A DNA stretch of 6,918 bases from Bacteroidota bacterium (lineage in GTDB: Bacteria > Bacteroidota > Bacteroidia > Bacteroidales > JADFUO01): contig JADFUO010000008.1 in assembly GCA_015222115.1 (NCBI GenBank), positions 1 through 6,918 on the forward strand, given 5' to 3'. Under the pieces are notes generated by a model. That model was not told the origin of the DNA. It ran no database searches and worked only from the letters and a program-made list of their open reading frames with translations. Of the stretch, positions 1 through 6,382 are shown piece after piece. The position numbers were made by a program, and so were the translations under genes. Numbering within the stretch: the first letter of the stretch is position 1; each line of letters starts with the position of its first letter.

Positions 1-48
1 AACTAATTTTGTATAAATTTTTTGTCCAAAAAGAAAGGGAAAGCTATT

Positions 49-1998
49 ATGTCAATTCGATTAAAACTATCAATAGGATTAATTATAATTATTTTAGCTT
101 CTAATGTTATATTAGCTGTTGTTACATCTCTTTATGTTGGGAATGTATATTTTTCAGAGGTTCAAACCCGCGTCCGCCTTGATTTAAATTCAGCTCGTGA
201 TATTTACAACAATTCTATTGATCAAATTGAACAGGTTCTGAAAGCAGTATCTATTCGTCGAAGAATATCATATCCTCTGGAACAAGAGGTTAAGGGAGAC
301 CTTGGAAAAGTTTTACAAAATATTTACAATAACAGTGGTATGGAAATGCTAACTCTTGTCGGGACAGATGGGCGGGTAATATATCGTGCGCATAATCCGC
401 AAAAAAAGGGTGATGATATATCTGAAATACCCATAATTAAAAAAGTATTAGAAGAATGGAAACCGGCAAAAGGAACTATGATAGTCTCACAAGAAATATT
501 GCAAAATGAAAGTGAAGAATTGGCTAACCGGGCGATCATCAAAATAGAAGATACTCCTAAGTCACGTTCCGTTTCAAAAAAGATCGAAAAGAGGGGTATG
601 ATCATTGCCGCTGCTGTTCCTTTCGTGTCATTAGATACAAATAATACAGAAAAAAGATTAGGCATTCTTATAGGGGGATATCTTTTAAATAATCATTTTA
701 AAATCGTTGACAAGATCAAATCAGAGGTTTTTCAGGATCAGAGTTACGAAGGGGAAGATATAGGAACTGCAACTATTTTTTTTGATGATCTGCGAATTTC
801 CACAAATGTTAAGGGAGCGAATGATCAAAGAGCTATCGGAAGCAGAATGAGTTCTGAAGTATATGATCATGTTATTAATAAAGGTAAGGTATGGGATGAC
901 CGGGCATTTGTAGTTAATAACTGGTATATTACAAGCTATGAACCCATCCGGGATCCGGATAATAAGATAATTGGTTCACTTTATGTAGGCTTGCTTGAAG
1001 AACCATATAAAGAGCCACAAAAGGTCATTATAGTGTTTTTTATTATTATTGTGAGTATAAGTGCAATTGCCAGCCTGCTCCTGTTGTTTTTTTATACCAG
1101 AAAGTTGCTCAAGCCAATGGATAATATTATGACTATGAGTAAAAAAATAATTGCAGGCGATCTTACTGCCCGTTGTAATATCCATTCTTCCGGTGAGATG
1201 GGAATCCTCTGTAAAACATTTAATCGGATGGCTGAAGCTATCGAACAACGTGAGAAAGAATTAAAAAGAATTACTCAACAACAGATCTTTCAAAGTGAGA
1301 AACTTGCTTCTATCGGACGATTATCTGCCGGAATAGCCCATGAAATAAATAATCCTCTTACCGGGGTTCTAACGTTTGCCCATTTACTTAAACAAAAGAA
1401 AAATAATACTGAAGAAGACATTAATGATTTGGATGTGATAATTAAAGAAACTACAAGGGTGCGTGAAATCGTCAAAGGACTTCTTGATTTTGCACGACAA
1501 ACCCCTTTTAAAAAAGAGTTTTTAAATATTAATGATATTTTACATCAAATTCTTAAACTGATTAAAAATCAAAAAGAGCTTAGAAGTATTGTTATTGAAG
1601 AAAATTACTCAAAAAATATTCCAGATTTTTATGGCGATAAAAACCTATTACAACAAGTGTTTCTTAACATAATTCTTAATGCCGGAGAAGCAATTACAAA
1701 CATAGGTACAATAAAAATAGTAACTTCGATTGAACAAAATCATATAGTTATTTCTATAAATGATACAGGTTGTGGAATCAAAAAAGAAAATCTAAATAAA
1801 ATATTTGACCCGTTTTATACAACCAAACCTGCAGGTAAGGGAACTGGTTTAGGATTAAGTATTAGTTATGGAATTATTCAACAACATGGAGGTTATATAG
1901 AATGTGAGAGTGAAGAAGGCAAAGGTACAACATTTAATATCTTTTTACCTAATAAAAATAATAATTCAGAAAAACCGACAGAAAAGGAAAGGAGATAA
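49..1998 (+). CDS. Membrane sensor histidine kinase with periplasmic Cache-type sensor and HAMP domain
   Basis: This is a complete 649-residue sensor kinase that should autophosphorylate in response to an extracytoplasmic ligand and pass phosphate to a response regulator. Visible parts, numbered from the ATG at 49: TM1 about 7-30; an extracytoplasmic region about 31-322, of a size and style fitting a double Cache fold (segments such as LTLVGTDGRVIYRAHNP and YEPIRDPDNKIIGSLYVGLL are typical); TM2 about 325-349; HAMP about 350-404; HisKA with phospho-acceptor H431 in GIAHEINNPL; then the ATPase domain with N-box N544, G1 DTGCGI (572-577), F-box FDPFYTTKP and G2 GKGTGLGLS. All catalytic motifs are intact. 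I chose ATG 49 over an in-frame TTG at 22 because TM1 then begins near the N-terminus and a weak Shine-Dalgarno (AAAGGGA, 34-40) sits 8 bases upstream. It forms an operon with the regulator at 2002. The ligand cannot be read from sequence. Confidence 0.93.
   Translation: MSIRLKLSIGLIIIILASNVILAVVTSLYVGNVYFSEVQTRVRLDLNSARDIYNNSIDQIEQVLKAVSIRRRISYPLEQEVKGDLGKVLQNIYNNSGMEMLTLVGTDGRVIYRAHNPQKKGDDISEIPIIKKVLEEWKPAKGTMIVSQEILQNESEELANRAIIKIEDTPKSRSVSKKIEKRGMIIAAAVPFVSLDTNNTEKRLGILIGGYLLNNHFKIVDKIKSEVFQDQSYEGEDIGTATIFFDDLRISTNVKGANDQRAIGSRMSSEVYDHVINKGKVWDDRAFVVNNWYITSYEPIRDPDNKIIGSLYVGLLEEPYKEPQKVIIVFFIIIVSISAIASLLLLFFYTRKLLKPMDNIMTMSKKIIAGDLTARCNIHSSGEMGILCKTFNRMAEAIEQREKELKRITQQQIFQSEKLASIGRLSAGIAHEINNPLTGVLTFAHLLKQKKNNTEEDINDLDVIIKETTRVREIVKGLLDFARQTPFKKEFLNINDILHQILKLIKNQKELRSIVIEENYSKNIPDFYGDKNLLQQVFLNIILNAGEAITNIGTIKIVTSIEQNHIVISINDTGCGIKKENLNKIFDPFYTTKPAGKGTGLGLSISYGIIQQHGGYIECESEEGKGTTFNIFLPNKNNNSEKPTEKERR
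1988..1995 (+). promoter_or_regulatory. Strong Shine-Dalgarno for the sigma-54 activator gene, overlapping the kinase stop
   Basis: AAAGGAGA lies 6 bases before the ATG at 2002 and overlaps the last codons of the kinase gene (stop TAA 1996-1998). It is close to the full anti-SD complement. This supports the ATG at 2002 and translation of the regulator from the same message as the kinase. Confidence 0.7.
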
Positions 1999-2001
1999 AA
2001 A

Positions 2002-3423
2002 ATGAATGATAATTTACTGAAGTGCAGGATATTAGTTATTGATGATGAACCTGTTGTCGGATTAAGTTGTGAACGCATTTTGTCACAGGAAAAAAAATAT
2101 GAAATAAGAATTGAAACAAATCCTCAACAAGGCTTAAAAGAAGCATTAACGGATAATTACGATCTGATCCTTCTTGATATTGTAATGCCGGATTTAGATG
2201 GAATGGAAATATTAAAAAGAATTAAGGCATTGGGAATATCTTCAGAAGTTGTGATCATTACAGGATATGCTACCATTCAAACAGCAATTGAAGCTATTAA
2301 ACATGGAGCTGCCGATTATGTAAGCAAACCTTTTACACCGGATGAACTGAAAATAATTATTGAGAAAGTAATTAAACATTCGGCATTGCTGAAAGAAAAC
2401 ATAGCTTTAAGAAAAGAGTTACACATGCATCAGGGGTTTGAAGGAATAATTGGGAAAACCCCTAATATGGAGAAAATTTTTTCAATTATAAAACGTGTAG
2501 CTACGACAAATGGAACAGTCATTATTACTGGAGAAAGCGGGACAGGTAAAGAGCTCATTGCGAAAGCGATTCACAGACTTAGCCTGCGAAATGATAAACC
2601 ATTCATAGCTTGTGATTGCAGCGCCTTAGCTCCAACTCTTCTGGAGAGCGAACTTTTTGGCCATGTTAAAGGTTCGTTTACCGGAGCCATAGCAACTAAA
2701 AAAGGTCTTTTTGAAATTGCAGATAAAGGAACTTTGTTTTTAGACGAAGTTTCAAATATTAGTCTGGAAACACAAAGTAAATTATTAAGAGTGCTGGAAA
2801 CTTGTGAAATAAAAAAGGTTGGTGATATTATTGAACGAAAAATTGATATTCGTTTAATCGTTGCTACTAATAAAAACTTATTAAAAATGATTAAAGAAGG
2901 AAGTTTTCGCGAAGACCTTTTTTATCGTTTGCATGTAGTTCCAATTCATATCCCTCCATTACGTGAACGCAAAGAAGATATTCTCAGATTAGCCTTAACT
3001 TTTTTAGAAAGATTTCGAAAGAAAAACAAAACCACAGTAAAAAATTTCGCTCCCGAAACCATTTCATTAATGGATAACTACTATTGGCCCGGGAATGTCA
3101 GGGAGTTAAAAAATCTTGTTGAACGGCTGGCTATTCTTTGTGATTCTGAAATTATTGAACCGGCCCATCTACCGTATGAATTTAAGGCTCAACAGTTTCA
3201 AGATTTTTTACACAAACTACCGAAAAAATGGAATGAATTCAAAGAGCTTAAACAACATATACAAGAAAATGCTGTCAGGGAAATAGAAAAACGATTTCTT
3301 ATTGAGGCACTTCAACGATCCGACGGAAATGTCAGCAATGCAGCAGAAGATGTGGGAATGCAACGTACCAACTTCCATCAACTTTTAAAAATGTATGGAA
3401 TAAGTTCTAAAGATTTTGTATAA
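2002..3423 (+). CDS. NtrC-family sigma-54-dependent response regulator (receiver, AAA+, Fis HTH)
   Basis: This 473-residue protein is a DNA-binding transcription activator that uses ATP hydrolysis to open sigma-54 promoters once phosphorylated. Domains: receiver about 8-125 with acidic pair D14/D15, phospho-acceptor D59 (LILLDIVMPD), T87 and K109; AAA+ about 148-385 with Walker A GESGTGKE (177-184), the sigma-54 contact loop GSFTGA (224-229), Walker B GTLFLDEV (D248, E249), FREDLFYRL and the PPLRER arginine region, and WPGNVREL; Fis-type HTH about 425-467 (EALQRSDGNVSNAAEDVGM). The contact loop reads GSFTGA rather than GAFTGA, a substitution also seen in working members of the family. All required residues are present, so it should be active. 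It starts 3 bases after the kinase stop, making the kinase its likely phospho-donor. The sigma-54 promoter at 3955 is the obvious candidate target (inference). Confidence 0.96.
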   Translation: MNDNLLKCRILVIDDEPVVGLSCERILSQEKKYEIRIETNPQQGLKEALTDNYDLILLDIVMPDLDGMEILKRIKALGISSEVVIITGYATIQTAIEAIKHGAADYVSKPFTPDELKIIIEKVIKHSALLKENIALRKELHMHQGFEGIIGKTPNMEKIFSIIKRVATTNGTVIITGESGTGKELIAKAIHRLSLRNDKPFIACDCSALAPTLLESELFGHVKGSFTGAIATKKGLFEIADKGTLFLDEVSNISLETQSKLLRVLETCEIKKVGDIIERKIDIRLIVATNKNLLKMIKEGSFREDLFYRLHVVPIHIPPLRERKEDILRLALTFLERFRKKNKTTVKNFAPETISLMDNYYWPGNVRELKNLVERLAILCDSEIIEPAHLPYEFKAQQFQDFLHKLPKKWNEFKELKQHIQENAVREIEKRFLIEALQRSDGNVSNAAEDVGMQRTNFHQLLKMYGISSKDFV

Positions 3424-3440
3424 TGATATTTAGTAAGTTA

Positions 3441-3515
3441 TATCTCTGCATCTCTGTGTCTCTGCGTTCAATAAAATATATATTCTAAACGCAGAGGCGC
3501 AAAGGAACAGAGATA
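3441..3515. terminator. Long imperfect inverted repeat after the sigma-54 activator gene (hairpin terminator or repeat element)
   Basis: Two 28-base arms (3441-3468 and 3488-3515) enclose a 19-base AT loop. The outer 8 bases (TATCTCTG/CAGAGATA) and inner 9 bases (CTCTGCGTT/AACGCAGAG) pair perfectly, and several of the intervening mismatches are G-U wobbles. It begins 17 bases after the stop of the regulator gene. There is no T-run after it, so it is either a processing or termination hairpin or a dispersed CTCTGCGTT-type intergenic repeat. I cannot decide which from one copy. Confidence 0.6.
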
Positions 3516-3570
3516 ACAAAAGATTAAAATACAGAATAACAGCATAATACAACTTGTTCTTTTATGATTT

Positions 3571-3591
3571 AATCGCACCCGATTTTTTTTT
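3571..3591 (+). terminator. Weak intrinsic terminator candidate
   Basis: A short stem AATCG/CGATT with loop CACC (3571-3584) runs directly into nine T residues (3583-3591). The stem is only 5 bp, so efficiency is doubtful, but the T-run is long and it lies downstream of the kinase-regulator operon, where a stop is expected. Confidence 0.35.
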
Positions 3592-3788
3592 AACGCTACA
3601 GATTTTCATTTTTCCTTACGACCGTTGATTTTTAATAGGCCGATCCTTCAAATACCCCCCTGACCTTTTAGAATTCCCTTAGAATCTCTTGCTGCAAGCC
3701 AAAAGAACAATTAAAAAAATCCTTTTTAAATACTTTGTGTTTATGGTGTCCCAATGCGGAAAACAGGTGTAATTATTTTGTAAATTGA

Positions 3789-3814
3789 TGTATAATATTT
3801 TATACACTGTATAA
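3789..3814. promoter_or_regulatory. Palindromic operator-like cluster, candidate enhancer for the sigma-54 promoter
   Basis: Three 7-base half-sites alternate in orientation: TGTATAA (3789-3795), TTATACA (3800-3806) and TGTATAA (3808-3814). They give two overlapping perfect palindromes with 4-base and 1-base centres. The cluster lies about 165-190 bases upstream of the predicted transcription start near 3981, within the range used by NtrC-type activators. A single TGTATAA also occurs at 10-16, just ahead of the kinase gene. That this is the binding site of the 2002 regulator is inference; the half-site is AT-rich and some of the symmetry could be chance. Confidence 0.45.
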
Positions 3815-3954
3815 ATTCTCTAAACAAAAAATCCCTATTTGTTCTTAATAATCAAAATATTATTTTAATATTTATTTATTATCATTTCAGTTATTGTCTG
3901 ATTATGAGGCTATTCGCGACAAATGAATTTCAACTTCATTTTGATAAAGAATTT

Positions 3955-3970
3955 TGGAACGCTTATTGCC
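3955..3970 (+). promoter_or_regulatory. Sigma-54 (-24/-12) promoter for the 4048 gene
   Basis: TGGAACG, four bases (CTTA), then TTGCC closely matches the sigma-54 consensus TGGCACG-N4-TTGCW. It keeps the invariant GG (3956-3957) and GC (3968-3969) at the required 10-base separation. Transcription would start near 3981, giving a leader of about 65 bases before the ATG at 4048. An NtrC-family activator is encoded immediately upstream, which makes a functional promoter likely. Confidence 0.8.
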
Positions 3971-4047
3971 TAAGTATAAATTGAAAATAATTAAATATAA
4001 AAAAAAGGCTAAAAGCCAAAATATTAATTTGAAAAACGGAGGTTATT

Positions 4048-5661
4048 ATGAACTCAGAACATTCAATACTGGTAATTGATGATGAAGCCATTGTGTGTGA
4101 AAGCTTCACAAGAATTTTATCGAATAAAGGGTATAAAGTGGACTCTAAAACAGAGCCTTACGAAGGCTTAGAATTAGCTCTATCCAATAAGTATGATCTT
4201 GTTTTTCTCGACTTAAAAATGGATAAAATTGATGGTATGGATTTATTTAATGAACTAAGAAAGAAAGATCCTTATTTGCCGGTAGCTATCGTTACAGGTT
4301 ATCCCAGCATGGATACGGCGATTGAATCTGTGAAATTACACGCTTCAGATTATATATTAAAACCATTTACACCTGAAGAAATTCTTAAATCTGTAAACCG
4401 GATTATATCTCAAAAAGACATTCCCAGTACGGTAGTTAAACGTAAATTAGAAAAACAATTAGGCTGGGAACCGTCTTATGAACCGATCCAATTCAATGAA
4501 ATTGCCTGGATACAACAAGGCAAAGACGGCTCAGTACGGATAGGTGGACAACTTCCCAATTTTATTTCAAGTAAAATTAATGATTTGATGCTTCCGGAAG
4601 TTAATGATATAATATATTCTGGCTTACCTTTAGCAGGTGCTGTTTTAACTGATAAATCCAGGATCACGATTCCATCTCCTTTATCAGGCAAAATAATTGA
4701 AGTCAACCATAAATTAGCAGTAAACCCATCTATAATAAAAGAAAATTCTTTTGAAAAGAGTTGGATAGCCAAAATCGAGCCTTTTGATATTGAAAAGGAT
4801 TTGCAAGCCACTCAAATGCACAATGTAACTCTACTTTGTAAAAGTTTAGATGAAGTAAAAGAATATTTACCGAGACTCGTTGACCTGGGCTGTATTGTTA
4901 ATTGTGTAGATACGGTTAACAAAGCTGTAAGTGCCTTAACCAAAGAAAAAAATAAAGTTATTTTTATAGATGGGCCATCTTTGTCTGATAACGGACCTGA
5001 ATATGTTAAAATAATAAATCAGGAAATCCCCGAAGCAAAAGTTGTAATAATTGGCAAACCAGCTTCGGAATTAGAAGAAACCTTTAGAAAGAATAAAATA
5101 TTTTATTACTGTGTTAGTTCACTTTTTGATAAGGAAATTACAGATATTCTTTACAGTGTCTTTTCTTCATCACAAGATGATGAGGTATTTGAATCCTGTT
5201 CGTTAAGTCCCATACCTCAATCAATCAGAAGAGTAGATATTACTAATAAACATAGCAAAAAGGTTACACTCTTAGTTTTCGGAGACATGCTTTACAACAA
5301 CTTAGACATAGGTTATATTCTTATTAATAAGCTTGTAGAAAAGTCTTTTCCAATTGAAGTAGCCCGTGGTATCAATCATTCCCAACCGGATGATTCAACC
5401 GGCAAACAAATAATTGAAAAGAATAAAGAAAAGAACGATATTATTATAACTTTCCAGGCTAAAGACTCAAACAAACTTCCCGGACAAATACAAAAGGAGA
5501 TTGGAAAATACACAAATAATGATGGATCAGATAGCAGAATAATCAATTTAGTTATCCAACCAAAAATAATTGACGAAAAAGAGTATATGATTTTCAATAA
5601 TACAACTACAAAAGCTGTTGCAGAATTAATATTTGATGAGATGACATCTTGTGTATTATAG
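4048..5661 (+). CDS. Multidomain response regulator: receiver, GcvH-like lipoyl domain, pseudo-receiver, HycI-like C-terminal domain
   Basis: The start is fixed by GGAGG (4038-4042), 5 bases before the ATG. Of the 537 residues, 5-120 are an intact receiver: D11/D12, phospho-acceptor D55, T83, K105, with MD where MP is usual after D55. Residues about 145-256 align with glycine-cleavage H protein: EIAWIQQGKDGSVRIGG, then DKSRITIPSPLSGKIIEVN, placing K203 at the lipoyl-lysine position without gaps, and NPSIIKEN..SWIAKIEP as in the H-protein tail. Residues about 258-378 look like a second receiver fold with D308 but no acidic pair and no KP motif, so probably a pseudo-receiver. Residues about 400-537 resemble HycI/HyaD hydrogenase maturation proteases: FGDMLYNNLDIG, ITFQAKDSNKLPGQI and LVIQPKII match the HycI GNSMMGDDGAG, VDATDMGLNPGEI and LGIQPDIV segments, but the nickel ligands are gone. 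No DNA-binding domain is seen. Its role is unknown; signalling linked to redox or hydrogenase metabolism is inference. It is probably induced by the upstream activator through the sigma-54 promoter. Confidence 0.9.
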   Translation: MNSEHSILVIDDEAIVCESFTRILSNKGYKVDSKTEPYEGLELALSNKYDLVFLDLKMDKIDGMDLFNELRKKDPYLPVAIVTGYPSMDTAIESVKLHASDYILKPFTPEEILKSVNRIISQKDIPSTVVKRKLEKQLGWEPSYEPIQFNEIAWIQQGKDGSVRIGGQLPNFISSKINDLMLPEVNDIIYSGLPLAGAVLTDKSRITIPSPLSGKIIEVNHKLAVNPSIIKENSFEKSWIAKIEPFDIEKDLQATQMHNVTLLCKSLDEVKEYLPRLVDLGCIVNCVDTVNKAVSALTKEKNKVIFIDGPSLSDNGPEYVKIINQEIPEAKVVIIGKPASELEETFRKNKIFYYCVSSLFDKEITDILYSVFSSSQDDEVFESCSLSPIPQSIRRVDITNKHSKKVTLLVFGDMLYNNLDIGYILINKLVEKSFPIEVARGINHSQPDDSTGKQIIEKNKEKNDIIITFQAKDSNKLPGQIQKEIGKYTNNDGSDSRIINLVIQPKIIDEKEYMIFNNTTTKAVAELIFDEMTSCVL

Positions 5662-5681
5662 GCACTTAGATGAAAAATTAT

Positions 5682-5719
5682 AATCCCGATCCCGATATGC
5701 TATCAGGATCGGGATTTTT
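5682..5719 (+). terminator. Strong Rho-independent terminator after the multidomain regulator
   Basis: Perfect 11-bp arms AATCCCGATCC (5682-5692) and GGATCGGGATT (5706-5716), with a further GATA/TATC pair inside around a TGC loop, followed by T5 (5715-5719). It lies 20 bases after the stop at 5661. An A-rich stretch on the left (5673-5677) may give weak activity in the opposite direction. It separates the regulatory gene from the pstB remnant. Confidence 0.85.
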
Positions 5720-5733
5720 GATCCTGAAATTAA

Positions 5734-6153
5734 AATATATGGAAAAAGAAAGAAATTGAAAAAAAAGTTGAGCAATATTTAAAACAAGTAGCTTTATGGG
5801 ACGAAGTAAAATACAGATTGAGAGAACCTGCTTCGCGGCTTTCAATCGGGCAGCAGCAACGCTTATGCCTTGCCCGTGGACTTGCCGTTGACCCTGAGAT
5901 AATTCTTGCCGATGAGCCTACCTCTGCATTAGACCCTATCTCAAGCCAGGTTATTGAAGAAAAATTTGCCGAACTGAAAAAAGATTATACAATTGTGCAT
6001 GTTACACACATTTTAAGACAGGCAAAACGAATTGCCGATTATGTTGTGTTTATGTATATGGGTGAAGTTATTGAACAAGGACCTGCCGGCGAAATATTTG
6101 AAAATCCAAAAAAAAATAAAACAAAATCGTATTTAAAAGGATTATTTTATTAA
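5734..6153 (+). pseudogene. pstB: 5'-truncated pstB remnant (phosphate ABC transporter ATPase, C-terminal half)
   Basis: The open frame encodes about 139 residues matching the C-terminal half of PstB, the ATPase that powers the PstSCAB phosphate importer on the inner membrane face. Visible: ALWDEVKYRL, signature LSIGQQQR, Walker B with D-loop EIILADEPTSALDP, H-loop VTHILRQAKR, and the PstB-like end YMGEVIEQGP..IFENPK..SYLKG. PstB is usually about 250-260 residues; the first 110-120, with Walker A and the Q-loop, are absent. No in-frame ATG precedes the conserved part; a TTG at 5818 is inside it and is not a credible start. Upstream, another frame reads PEIKIYG (5723-5743), resembling the next expected PstB residues, so a frameshift in the A-rich run may lie there. 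The LSIGQQQR signature (not LSGGQ) occurs, from memory, in a PstB-like subgroup and need not be decay. It should not function as an ATPase alone. Confidence 0.8.
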
Positions 6154-6184
6154 AATTGCTAAAATTTTCAAAATATACTAATAT

Positions 6185-6192
6185 CTTAATTT
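6185..6192. repeat. Left copy of 8-bp flanking direct repeat (target-site duplication)
   Basis: CTTAATTT directly abuts the left inverted end of the element that begins at 6193. The identical octamer is present at 6415-6422, directly after its right end. Confidence 0.75.
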
Positions 6193-6240
6193 GTAACTAA
6201 TCAGTATTAAATTAACAATGAAAATTTCTTAACAAATTAT

Positions 6241-6284
6241 AGAGGAATAAGGAAATAGAGGAAATAAGGGAAATAAGGGGAATA
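6241..6284. repeat. Tandem array A: five purine-rich units of 8-9 bp
   Basis: Units AGAGGAATA, AGGAAATAG, AGGAAATA, AGGGAAATA and AGGGGAATA follow one another without spacers. The array is purine-rich on this strand and roughly the reverse complement of array C (AGGAAATA against AGGTATAA). Confidence 0.75.
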
Positions 6285-6339
6285 CAATTGAAATACAATA
6301 GAATTACAACTGAATTACAATCGAATGACTATCGAATGA
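6285..6339. repeat. Tandem array B: five 11-bp units
   Basis: Five units of exactly 11 bp: CAATTGAAATA, CAATAGAATTA, CAACTGAATTA, CAATCGAATGA and CTATCGAATGA, with consensus CAATNGAATKA. It lies directly between arrays A and C and would form the loop region if A paired with C. Confidence 0.85.
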
Positions 6340-6341
6340 CT

Positions 6342-6382
6342 TTATACCCCTTATACCTTTATACCATTATACACTTATACCT
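6342..6382. repeat. Tandem array C: five 8-bp TTATACCT-type units
   Basis: Units TTATACCC (plus one extra C), TTATACCT, TTATACCA, TTATACAC and TTATACCT. The array is pyrimidine-rich on this strand and roughly complementary to array A; for example CCCCTTAT (6347-6354) can pair with ATAAGGGG (6273-6280). Confidence 0.85.

Larger units (their letters stand above)
3424..4047. other. Non-coding regulatory gap between the two regulator genes
   Basis: No credible coding region is visible in these 624 bases. They contain, in order: a long imperfect hairpin (3441-3515); a weak hairpin plus T-run (3571-3591); an anonymous stretch with a short direct repeat TTAGAAT (3668-3674 and 3679-3685) and a CTTGC-T-GCAAG palindrome (3688-3698); a TGTATAA/TTATACA palindromic cluster (3789-3814); a very AT-rich stretch to about 3890; a TTGTC/GACAA inverted pair (3894-3898 and 3918-3922); the sigma-54 promoter (3955-3970); and a leader of about 65 bases with a small GGCT-AAA-AGCC hairpin (4007-4017) before the Shine-Dalgarno of the next gene. 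The arrangement suits an enhancer-dependent promoter with a bendable AT-rich spacer. Confidence 0.7.

Noticed and set aside
22..48. TTG at 22 as the kinase start
   Set aside because: It adds only nine lysine-rich residues before TM1; the ATG at 49 has an SD-like AAAGGGA 8 bases upstream and gives a normal sensor-kinase N-terminus.
324..1475. Minus-strand open frames at 324-665, 976-1248 and 1290-1475
   Set aside because: They lie wholly inside the kinase gene, have no family resemblance and no start signals; they are shadows of its codons.
1893..2078. Minus-strand open frame spanning the kinase-activator junction
   Set aside because: It overlaps two well-supported coding ends and has low-complexity sequence with no recognisable motif.
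3742..3758. Second sigma-54 promoter at TGGTGTCCCAATGC
   Set aside because: The GG-GC spacing is 9 bases rather than the required 10, and the rest matches the consensus poorly.
3703..3846. AAGAACAA (3703-3710) and TTGTTCTT (3839-3846) as element ends
   Set aside because: Only 8 bp, no flanking duplication and nothing structured between them that needs it; expected by chance in AT-rich DNA.
4476..5597. Minus-strand open frames at 4476-4811 and 5376-5597
   Set aside because: Both are antisense to the multidomain regulator, whose domains are recognisable throughout these stretches.
5818..6153. TTG at 5818 as a genuine start of a 111-residue ATPase
   Set aside because: PstB-like residues continue in frame upstream of it, there is no SD, and the product would lack Walker A; a truncated gene explains it better.
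6241..6382. CRISPR array
   Set aside because: Units are 8-11 bp, directly adjacent and without spacers; they are simple tandem repeats.
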